Assembly (NCBI GenBank): GCA_002383605.1
Contig: DFYK01000100.1
Span: 11,435 to 24,063, forward strand
Source of the DNA: Proteiniphilum sp. UBA4084
GTDB taxonomy: Bacteria; Bacteroidota; Bacteroidia; Bacteroidales; Dysgonomonadaceae
Direction: 5' to 3'
Length of the DNA: 12,629 bases
In this document: piece after piece, positions 7,109 through 12,629 of the stretch
How positions within the stretch are numbered: the stretch's first letter is position 1
Layout: each line of letters starts with the position of its first letter
Notes under the pieces: model-generated
Database searches by the model: none
What the model was told of the DNA's origin: nothing
Seen by the model: only the letters and a program-made list of their open reading frames with translations
Translations under genes and position numbers: made by a program

Positions 7109-7840
7109 ATGACAAAGCTCAGTGTAAATATTAATAAAATAGCTACGCTGCGGAATGCCCGCGGCGGAAATATCCCCGATGTGGTGCAGGTTGCCGTGGA
7201 CTGCCAGCTTTTTGGAGCCGAGGGCATCACCGTTCATCCCCGCCCCGATCAGCGACATATCCGTTACAGCGATGTGTTTGACCTACAGGCAAAGGTGCAT
7301 ACGGAGTTCAACATCGAAGGAAATCCCACGCCGGAGTTTATTTCACTCATCCAACGGATAAGGCCCACGCAGGTAACCCTTGTGCCCGATGCCCACGATG
7401 CCATCACCTCCAATGCGGGATGGGATACTGTGACCCACAAAGATTTCCTGTCGGATCTTGTGAATGAATTTCAATCGATGGGTGTGCGCACGTCCATCTT
7501 TGTGGATGCCAATCCCGAGATGATCCGCATGGCCTCGCAGATTGGTACCGACCGTATTGAGTTATACACAGGTCCTTATGCGGAAGCTTATCCGGCTGAT
7601 CCGCAAAAAGCGATCGCGCCTTATCTGGAAGCAGCCACGCTGGCCCGGAATCTGGGGTTGGGCATCAATGCCGGCCACGATTTGAACCTGGAGAACCTTC
7701 CCTGGCTCTTTACCCACATCCCCTGGATCAAGGAAGTATCCATTGGACATTCCCTCATCAGTGACGCCCTGTACCTGGGTTTGGAAAATTCAATAAAAGC
7801 GTATAAAAATTGTTTAAAAGAGCCTGTAGCAAAGGTTTAA
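7109..7840 (+). CDS. pdxJ: Pyridoxine 5'-phosphate synthase
   Basis: This 243-residue cytoplasmic enzyme condenses 1-deoxy-D-xylulose 5-phosphate with 3-amino-2-oxopropyl phosphate to make pyridoxine 5'-phosphate, the ring-closing step of DXP-dependent vitamin B6 synthesis. The TIM-barrel protein shows the family signature: LSVNIN at residues 4-9, VHPRPDQRHI at 42-51 with catalytic His43 and Arg45, Glu70, NAGHDLN at 187-193 with His190, and the phosphate-binding IGHSLIS at 212-218. Length is normal. The gene diverges from the nadK cluster across a 102-base gap that holds a plausible promoter. An exbB-type gene follows 124 bases later. Confidence 0.96.
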   Translation: MTKLSVNINKIATLRNARGGNIPDVVQVAVDCQLFGAEGITVHPRPDQRHIRYSDVFDLQAKVHTEFNIEGNPTPEFISLIQRIRPTQVTLVPDAHDAITSNAGWDTVTHKDFLSDLVNEFQSMGVRTSIFVDANPEMIRMASQIGTDRIELYTGPYAEAYPADPQKAIAPYLEAATLARNLGLGINAGHDLNLENLPWLFTHIPWIKEVSIGHSLISDALYLGLENSIKAYKNCLKEPVAKV

Positions 7841-7855
7841 CACAACAAAAACAAT

Positions 7856-7863
7856 TATCTTTA
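7856..7863 (+). promoter_or_regulatory. Possible -7 element for the exbB-exbD-tonB group
   Basis: TATCTTTA differs from TAnnTTTG at the last base only. The 11-mer CAATTATCTTT here also occurs at the rpsA promoter (10695-10704), which is why it was kept. No clear upstream TTG lies at the right spacing. The leader before exbB would be about 95 bases and contains only very short ORFs. Confidence 0.3.
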
Positions 7864-7964
7864 TCCAAAATAGTATCGTATGAAACGAGCACACAAACCG
7901 TTGCACCCAGGTAGATGATTAAATGCGAGTTCCATACACCATAATGAAAAAATAAAAGAAGCGT

Positions 7965-8678
7965 ATGAATCTTTTGCAAATACCCGTGCCGGCAGATACT
8001 GCACAGGCAATCTACAACACCATGCAGCAGGTGGCAACTGCAGAGACCGAGGCTGTGACCACGAACGCATTTGATCTCGCATTGAAGGGCGGATGGCTGA
8101 TGCTTGTACTGCTCATCCTGCTGTTGATGACGATCTACGTGCTGATAGAAAGAACACTGGTCATCAGCAAAGCCGATAAGGAAGACAGTTCGTTTATGAA
8201 CCGGATCAAGGATTACATACTCGACGGGAAGATTGATGCCGCCCTTGCTCTCTGTCGCCACGCCGATACCCCTTCCGCACGGATGGTGGAAAAAGGGATC
8301 TCACGGCTGGGAAGGCCTACGGCAGACGTGATGTCGGCCATTGAGAATCAGGGTAACATTGAGATTTCAAAACTGGAAAAGGGACTTCCCGTACTGGCAA
8401 CATCTGCCTCGGGAGCCCCCATGGTGGGTTTTCTGGGTACCGTGACCGGTATGGTGAAAGCCTTTATGGACATGGCAAGCGCCGGAGCCAATGTGGATAT
8501 AAACATTCTTTCCACCGGTATCTATGAAGCGCTGGTGACCACGGTGGGCGGACTTATTGTGGGGATCATCGCCCTGTTTGCATACAACTATCTGGCAACA
8601 CGCATCAAAGGCATCGTGAACAGGCTCGAGATGCGGATCATGGAGTTCATGGATATCCTGAACGAACCGGCAGCGTGA
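7965..8678 (+). CDS. exbB: ExbB/TolQ-family proton channel protein
   Basis: This 237-residue inner-membrane protein belongs to the MotA/TolQ/ExbB family, which forms the proton-driven pentameric motor that powers TonB. Three membrane segments are visible: about 43-62, 142-166 and 186-208. The family core is present as SGAPMVGFLGTVTGMVKAF (149-167) and the small-residue-rich third helix EALVTTVGGLIVGI (188-201). The cytoplasmic loop lies between helices 1 and 2. The short N-terminal stretch before helix 1 (about 40 residues) is outside the cytoplasm. The exbD and tonB genes that follow make ExbB the likely role, although TolQ cannot be told apart by sequence alone. The start at ATG 7965 is the only one that fits the length. 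Confidence 0.92.
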   Translation: MNLLQIPVPADTAQAIYNTMQQVATAETEAVTTNAFDLALKGGWLMLVLLILLLMTIYVLIERTLVISKADKEDSSFMNRIKDYILDGKIDAALALCRHADTPSARMVEKGISRLGRPTADVMSAIENQGNIEISKLEKGLPVLATSASGAPMVGFLGTVTGMVKAFMDMASAGANVDINILSTGIYEALVTTVGGLIVGIIALFAYNYLATRIKGIVNRLEMRIMEFMDILNEPAA

Positions 8679-8680
8679 AT

Positions 8681-8750
8681 GATTAGCAGATTGGGAGATT
8701 AGCAGATTGGGAAATAGGCATATTGGCATATTAGTAACATTAGCATATTG
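8681..8750. repeat. Degenerate 8-bp periodic array between exbB and exbD
   Basis: The gap is filled by units of about 8 bp with consensus ATTrGCAn: ATTAGCAG, ATTGGGAG, ATTAGCAG, ATTGGGAA, ATAGGCAT, ATTGGCAT, ATTAGTAAC (9 bp), ATTAGCAT, then ATTGAAGAG running into the exbD start. The first four make a perfect 16-bp tandem repeat, GATTAGCAGATTGGGA at 8681-8696 and 8697-8712. The array starts two bases after the exbB stop. It is noncoding. Confidence 0.8.
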
Positions 8751-8755
8751 AAGAG

Positions 8756-9163
8756 ATGGCATTAAAACAGCGATTTAAGATAGAAACAAATTTCAGCATG
8801 GCCTCCATGACCGATGTGATCTTTTTGTTGCTTATTTTCTTCATGATCACCTCCACGATTGTGGTACCGAATGCCATTCAGGTATTGTTGCCACGATCGC
8901 AGCAACAGGCCCAGGCCAAACCCATCACCCGGGTTACCATCGATAAGGATCTGAATTATTATGTGGCCAATGCCAATGAAACGGAGCGTCAGGTTTTATT
9001 CGAAGACATCACACCGTTTCTGCAATCAGCATACACGGCCGACCCCGATATTTTTGTAGCGCTCTATGCCGATGAAAGTGTACCCTACAGGGAGATCGTA
9101 CGTATTCTGGATATTGCCAACCAGCATAAGTTCAAAATGGTGCTGATGACAAGGCCTAATTAA
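8756..9163 (+). CDS. exbD: ExbD/TolR-family biopolymer transport protein
   Basis: This 135-residue protein is the single-helix partner of ExbB in the TonB-energising motor. One membrane helix spans about residues 18-37. At its start lies the conserved motif SMTDVIFLLLIFF with Asp20, the residue matching the proton-carrying Asp25 of E. coli ExbD. A short cytoplasmic N-terminus and a periplasmic domain (about 40-135) complete the usual layout, and the length is typical. The gene follows exbB after a 77-base gap filled with the 8-bp repeat array, and it is 7 bases from the tonB-like gene. Confidence 0.93.
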   Translation: MALKQRFKIETNFSMASMTDVIFLLLIFFMITSTIVVPNAIQVLLPRSQQQAQAKPITRVTIDKDLNYYVANANETERQVLFEDITPFLQSAYTADPDIFVALYADESVPYREIVRILDIANQHKFKMVLMTRPN

Positions 9164-9170
9164 ACTGAAC

Positions 9171-9956
9171 ATGGAGATTACCCGGGAAAAAATAGCTGGC
9201 TTGGTGGGAACAACAATCTTCGCGGTGTTGCTCCTGCTTCTGCTTCTATTTACTTACTTCACCCATCGCATGCCACCGCAGGAGCTGGAGGGAATCCCCG
9301 TGATGTTTGGCGCAACCGAAGATGCTTTTGGCACGACGGAGGCGCCGATGGCAGAAGTAACTCCTGTTTCCTCACAAACGCCTGTCGTCCCGGAATACCG
9401 ACCCAATGAGCCGATGATCACCCAGACCACCGAGCCGACCATTGATGTGGAGGCACAACGGGAAGAGGCACGCCGTCAGGCCCAACTGGCGGAAGAACGC
9501 CGGAAGCGGGAAGAGGCGGAACGGATCCGGCGAGCCGAAGAATCACGCCGGAGAGAAATCAACCAGCAGATGTCGGGCCTCTTTGGTGAGAACGCCGACA
9601 GTCGGGGAACGACCGAAGGCAGCGGCACACAAGGCGTTTCCACCGGCAATTCCACGCAGGGAGCACCCACCGGCACGGGTGGCATAGGCTCTTACGACCT
9701 GGGCGGCCGCAGCCTGGGCAGAGGGGGATTGATTCAACCCAACTACAGCGTGAACGATTATGGTACCGTCGTTGTTAATATCACAGTGGACCCCAATGGC
9801 AATGTGATTCACGCAGAAATAGGGCGAGGCACAACCACGCCCAACTCCACACTTCGAAACGAGGCAATGCGCGCTGCCAGGAATACGAAGTTCAACACGG
9901 TAACTACGCCGAATAACCAGCAGGGGACTATCACGTACAAGTTCAACCTGAACTGA
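9171..9956 (+). CDS. tonB: TonB-family energy transducer
   Basis: This 261-residue protein should link the ExbB-ExbD motor to outer-membrane TonB-dependent transporters. It has a single N-terminal membrane helix (about 10-30) and a Pro/Thr/Glu-rich spacer (about 50-92). A charged helical stretch rich in Arg, Glu and Ala (about 94-130) looks like a coiled coil. A Gly/Thr/Ser-rich linker (about 143-185) follows, then a C-terminal TonB domain (about 186-261) with GTVVVNITVDPNGNV, the conserved EAMRAARNTKF helix and GTITYKFNLN as last strand. The long charged helix also recalls TolA, but the C-terminal domain and context favour TonB. No Shine-Dalgarno is seen; the 7-base spacing suggests coupling to exbD. 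Confidence 0.88.
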   Translation: MEITREKIAGLVGTTIFAVLLLLLLLFTYFTHRMPPQELEGIPVMFGATEDAFGTTEAPMAEVTPVSSQTPVVPEYRPNEPMITQTTEPTIDVEAQREEARRQAQLAEERRKREEAERIRRAEESRRREINQQMSGLFGENADSRGTTEGSGTQGVSTGNSTQGAPTGTGGIGSYDLGGRSLGRGGLIQPNYSVNDYGTVVVNITVDPNGNVIHAEIGRGTTTPNSTLRNEAMRAARNTKFNTVTTPNNQQGTITYKFNLN

Positions 9957-9996
9957 TCACAGTTGTTTCTGCACCGACTGGGAGAAGGCAGGTATC

Positions 9997-10034
9997 ATTT
10001 TAAAACCCTGTCCGGCATGTCCGGATTTTAAAAC
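9997..10034. repeat. Paired ATTTTAAAAC repeats flanking a small hairpin
   Basis: The 10-mer ATTTTAAAAC occurs at 9997-10006 and again at 10025-10034. Because TTTTAAAA is self-complementary, the two copies can also pair as an 8-bp stem. Between them TCCGG (10011-10015) pairs with CCGGA (10021-10025). The element lies between the tonB stop and the DJ-1 start. It may be a weak terminator, since TTTT follows the inner hairpin, or a binding site. Confidence 0.5.
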
Positions 10035-10043
10035 GGAGAAATT

Positions 10044-10589
10044 ATGAAAAAAGTAGCCCTGTTTTTAGCAAACGGATTTGAGGAAATTGAGGCGCTCGGC
10101 ACACTCGATATTTTACGGAGAGCGCAGATACCGGTAGAAACTATCGCTGTGACCGATGATAAAACGGTGACCGGTGCGCACAACATCTCTGTTGTTGCCG
10201 ACACCACCTTCGATGAGGCCGATTTTTCAACGGTGGAGGTATTGGCACTGCCGGGAGGAATGCCCGGTGCGAAGCATCTGAATGAACACGAAGGGGTAAA
10301 AAACCTGCTTCTCGACTTCAACGACCAGGGTAAACTGATTGCAGCCATCTGTGCGGCCCCCATGGTGCTGGGCGGACTCCGCCTGCTGGAGGGCAAACGG
10401 GCCACCTGCTATCCCGGTTTTGAGCCGGAACTGATCGGCGCAACAGTGACCGGTGAAAATGTGGTGGTAGACGGAAACATAATCACGGGAAAAGGTCCCG
10501 GACTGGTATTTGATTTTGCACTCAGACTGGTGGAGCTGATTGCGGGCATGTCCACGCGGCGTGAAGTACAGCAGGGTTTGCTTTTGTGA
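10044..10589 (+). CDS. DJ-1/PfpI family protein (YajL-like)
   Basis: This 181-residue protein has the flavodoxin-like DJ-1/ThiJ/PfpI fold. The reactive cysteine is Cys103 in AAICAAP (100-106), the nucleophile elbow. Glu16 in GFEEIEAL matches the Glu18 that tunes the cysteine in human DJ-1. LALPGGMPGA (68-77) is the usual glycine-rich turn, and length is typical for the YajL/DJ-1 branch. Proposed roles in the family include oxidative-stress protection, chaperone activity and glyoxalase or deglycase activity, and these are debated; the exact function here is not shown. It follows tonB after 87 bases on the same strand, an order also recalled from other Bacteroidales. It may be cotranscribed with tonB unless the intervening hairpin terminates. 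Confidence 0.88.
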   Translation: MKKVALFLANGFEEIEALGTLDILRRAQIPVETIAVTDDKTVTGAHNISVVADTTFDEADFSTVEVLALPGGMPGAKHLNEHEGVKNLLLDFNDQGKLIAAICAAPMVLGGLRLLEGKRATCYPGFEPELIGATVTGENVVVDGNIITGKGPGLVFDFALRLVELIAGMSTRREVQQGLLL

Positions 10590-10608
10590 AATAGGGCTAT
10601 AATCCCCC

Positions 10609-10650
10609 GCGATGGCAGAGCTCAAGCAAGCTTGGCTCTGCACAAATCGC
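10609..10650. repeat. Long imperfect hairpin downstream of the DJ-1 gene
   Basis: GCGAT (10609-10613) pairs with ATCGC (10646-10650). GCAGAGC (10615-10621) pairs with GCTCTGC (10635-10641). After a bulged T, CAAGC (10623-10627) pairs with GCTTG (10630-10634). The stem is GC-rich and long but no T run follows on either strand. It begins 20 bases after the DJ-1 stop. It could be a 3' mRNA stabiliser, a non-canonical terminator, or part of the rpsA control region. Confidence 0.6.
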
Positions 10651-10662
10651 TTGGCGAAATAG

Positions 10663-10705
10663 TTGGTTATTAACTTGGTTGTTAACAAAAAACCAATTAT
10701 CTTTG
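10663..10705 (+). promoter_or_regulatory. rpsA promoter with tandem and inverted repeats
   Basis: TTG (10675-10677), then 20 bases, then TATCTTTG (10698-10705) matches the Bacteroidota promoter pattern TTG-N20-TAnnTTTG. Overlapping it are a 12-bp tandem repeat, TTGGTTATTAAC (10663-10674) and TTGGTTGTTAAC (10675-10686), and an inverted repeat TTGGTT (10675-10680) / AACCAA (10691-10696) within the spacer. Transcription would start near 10711-10715, giving a leader of about 55 bases. The repeats could be an operator; no known regulator is recognised. Confidence 0.6.
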
Positions 10706-10767
10706 CACCACTTTTTTTATAAGCAATATAATGTCTCACTATTTAAAGTAAATTTATTTTATTACAA

Positions 10768-12629
10768 ATGACTGAAAACCTGAAAAGTGTAGCTCCGGTA
10801 GAAGATTTCGATTGGGCTGCGTATGCTGAAGGTGATCCTTACAGCAAAGAGAACAGAGAAAAACTTACCGAAAGCTACGACAACACGTTGAGCAAGATCA
10901 ACGACAAAGAAGTCGTTACAGGTACGGTAACCTCCATGAACAAACGCGAAGTGGTTGTAAACATCGGTTACAAGTCCGATGGTGTGGTATCGATGAACGA
11001 ATTCCGTTACAACCCCGATCTGAAAATTGGCGACGAAGTAGAAGTATACATCGAGAGCCAGGAAGACAAAAAAGGACAATTACTCCTTTCCCACAAAAAG
11101 GCCCGTGCATCACGCTCCTGGGATCGTGTTAATGCCGCGCTGGAAAACAACGAAATCATCAAGGGTTATATCAAGTGCCGCACCAAAGGCGGTATGATTG
11201 TGGATGTGTTCGGTATCGAAGCATTCCTCCCCGGATCACAGATCGACGTGAAGCCGATCCGCGACTACGATGTATTTGTTGATAAGACAATGGAATTCAA
11301 GGTAGTAAAAATCAACCCTGAATACAAGAACGTGGTTGTTTCACACAAGGCACTCATTGAGGAAGAACTGGAACAACAGAAAAAAGAGATTATCTCGAAA
11401 CTCGAAAAAGGACAGGTACTCGAAGGAGTGGTTAAAAACATCACTTCTTATGGCGTATTTGTCGACTTGGGCGGCGTAGACGGTCTGGTACACATTACCG
11501 ATCTTTCGTGGGGACGCATTCAGCATCCCGAAGAAGTAGTACAGCTGGACGACAAGATCAACGTGGTGATCCTCGACTTCGACAACGAGAAAAAACGTAT
11601 CGCACTTGGTTTGAAACAATTGACACCCCATCCATGGGATGCACTGAGCGAAACGCTGAAAGTGGGCGACATCGTGAAAGGAAAAGTAGTGGTGATTGCC
11701 GATTACGGTGCATTTGTAGAGATCGCTCCGGGCGTGGAAGGATTGATTCACGTATCGGAAATGAGCTGGACACAACATCTTCACAGCGCACAGGACTTTA
11801 TGACCGTGGGCGAAGAAGTGGATGCAGTGATCCTCACACTCGACCGCGACGAACGCAAAATGTCACTCGGTGTGAAACAACTCAAACCGGATCCATGGGA
11901 CAGCATTGAAGTCAAATATCCGGTGGGCAGCACCCATACCGCTACCGTACGCAACTTCACCAACTTTGGCGCTTTCGTTGAAATTGAAGAAGGCGTAGAA
12001 GGCCTGATCCATATCTCCGACCTGTCGTGGACAAAGAAGATCAAACACCCGAGTGAAGTGACTGAAATAGGAGCTCCTATTGAAGTACAGGTTTTGGACA
12101 TCGACAAAGAAAACCGTCGCTTGAGCCTGGGTCACAAGCAGCTGGAAGAAAACCCGTGGGATGTATTCGAAACCATCTTCACCGTAGGTTCTATTCACGA
12201 AGGAACCATCGTGGAGCTGCTCGACAAGGGCGCTGTGATATCTCTGCCCTATGGCGTGGAAGGGTTTGCTACTCCCAAACACCTGGTGAAAGAAGACAAC
12301 TCACAGGCACAGGTTGACGAAAAGCTCGAATTCAAGGTGATCGAGTTCAACAAGGATGCCAAACGCATCATTGTTTCTCACAGCCGTATCCACGAAGATA
12401 TCTCCGGCGACGACTCCAGAAGAAGAGGAGGAAAACGCAGCGGCAAGAAAGAAGGTGGAAATGAAGTTGCAGCAACTATTCCGGTAATGGAAAAGACCAC
12501 GCTGGGTGACATCGAAGAACTGGCTGCACTGAAAGAGAAACTCGACAACCAGAAGGTAGAAGCTTTCAAGAAGGAAGCTGCAAAGGCAGAAGCAAAAGCT
12601 GAGGCGAAAGCAGAGGCAAAAGCAGAGGC
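10768..12629 (+). CDS. rpsA: 30S ribosomal protein S1 (3' end beyond window)
   Basis: The frame opened by ATG 10768 (MTENLKSVAP) runs uninterrupted for 620 codons to the window edge, so the gene is cut at its 3' end. It holds six S1 RNA-binding domains at about residues 47-110, 127-196, 214-284, 299-371, 386-458 and 473-540. Domains 3-5 show the typical YGVFVDLGG, YGAFVEI and FGAFVEI strands and VHITDLSW or IHISDLSW motifs. S1 binds mRNA on the small ribosomal subunit and helps initiation. After domain 6 comes a basic Arg/Gly/Lys-rich linker (about 550-563), a helix (577-600), and an Ala/Lys/Glu repeat tail still open at the edge. The tail is longer than E. coli S1 would predict at this point. 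Codon use looks like that of a highly expressed gene. The preceding promoter region is strong. Confidence 0.95.
   Translation, partial: MTENLKSVAPVEDFDWAAYAEGDPYSKENREKLTESYDNTLSKINDKEVVTGTVTSMNKREVVVNIGYKSDGVVSMNEFRYNPDLKIGDEVEVYIESQEDKKGQLLLSHKKARASRSWDRVNAALENNEIIKGYIKCRTKGGMIVDVFGIEAFLPGSQIDVKPIRDYDVFVDKTMEFKVVKINPEYKNVVVSHKALIEEELEQQKKEIISKLEKGQVLEGVVKNITSYGVFVDLGGVDGLVHITDLSWGRIQHPEEVVQLDDKINVVILDFDNEKKRIALGLKQLTPHPWDALSETLKVGDIVKGKVVVIADYGAFVEIAPGVEGLIHVSEMSWTQHLHSAQDFMTVGEEVDAVILTLDRDERKMSLGVKQLKPDPWDSIEVKYPVGSTHTATVRNFTNFGAFVEIEEGVEGLIHISDLSWTKKIKHPSEVTEIGAPIEVQVLDIDKENRRLSLGHKQLEENPWDVFETIFTVGSIHEGTIVELLDKGAVISLPYGVEGFATPKHLVKEDNSQAQVDEKLEFKVIEFNKDAKRIIVSHSRIHEDISGDDSRRRGGKRSGKKEGGNEVAATIPVMEKTTLGDIEELAALKEKLDNQKVEAFKKEAAKAEAKAEAKAEAKAE

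Noticed and set aside
7880..7918. 12-codon ORF in the exbB leader
   Set aside because: It is short, has no conserved feature and no ribosome binding signal; it could be chance.
7758..8261. Minus-strand ORF of 167 residues across the pdxJ-exbB gap
   Set aside because: It overlaps both recognised genes antisense, its translation has no recognisable motif, and no promoter-like site precedes it.
8681..8750. CRISPR-like array
   Set aside because: The units are 8 bp, contiguous and without unique spacers, and no cas gene is nearby.
10227..10739. Minus-strand ORF of 170 residues over the DJ-1 end and rpsA upstream region
   Set aside because: It reads antisense through the DJ-1 gene, the hairpin and the rpsA promoter; the product has no coherent composition.

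Overview
The window looks like a chromosomal stretch from a member of the Bacteroidota, most likely the order Bacteroidales (Dysgonomonadaceae/Porphyromonadaceae-like). The reasons are gene order (nadK, small ACT-like gene, pdxJ, exbB, exbD, tonB, DJ-1), the lack of Shine-Dalgarno sequences before most starts, promoter-like sites of the Bacteroidota TTG-N20-TAnnTTTG type, and a lipoprotein carrying a lamin-tail domain fused to an OadG-like segment. There is no sign of recent transfer: no transposase, integrase, tRNA, phage gene or CRISPR array.

Region 1 (46-5611, plus strand) is a sodium-pumping acyl-CoA decarboxylase operon, probably methylmalonyl-CoA decarboxylase of the succinate-to-propionate route. 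It encodes the carboxyltransferase alpha subunit, a gamma-like lipoprotein (lamin-tail domain plus one membrane helix), the biotin carrier, and the membrane beta subunit. A second, divergent beta subunit and a tiny 61-residue single-helix protein that looks like a minimal gamma subunit follow. The operon therefore encodes two beta and two gamma candidates but one alpha and one biotin carrier. This is the most interesting feature of the window. A nested hairpin (5643-5676) closes the operon and also lies just past the end of the convergent nadK.

Region 2 (5685-7006, minus strand) holds nadK (NAD kinase) and, upstream of it, a 125-residue ACT-like protein that appears to be a CBS-less version of the CBS-domain protein usually found here.

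Region 3 (7109-10589, plus strand) holds pdxJ (vitamin B6 synthesis), then exbB-exbD-tonB, the inner-membrane motor that energises outer-membrane TonB-dependent transporters, then a DJ-1/PfpI family protein. The exbB-exbD gap holds a degenerate array with an 8-bp period.

Region 4 (10590-12629) holds a long imperfect hairpin, a promoter-like region with a 12-bp tandem repeat and an inverted repeat, and rpsA (ribosomal protein S1). rpsA has six S1 domains and a charged Ala/Lys/Glu tail that runs off the window. No gene-free stretch exceeds 300 bases; the longest (10590-10767, 178 bases) is described in the feature list.
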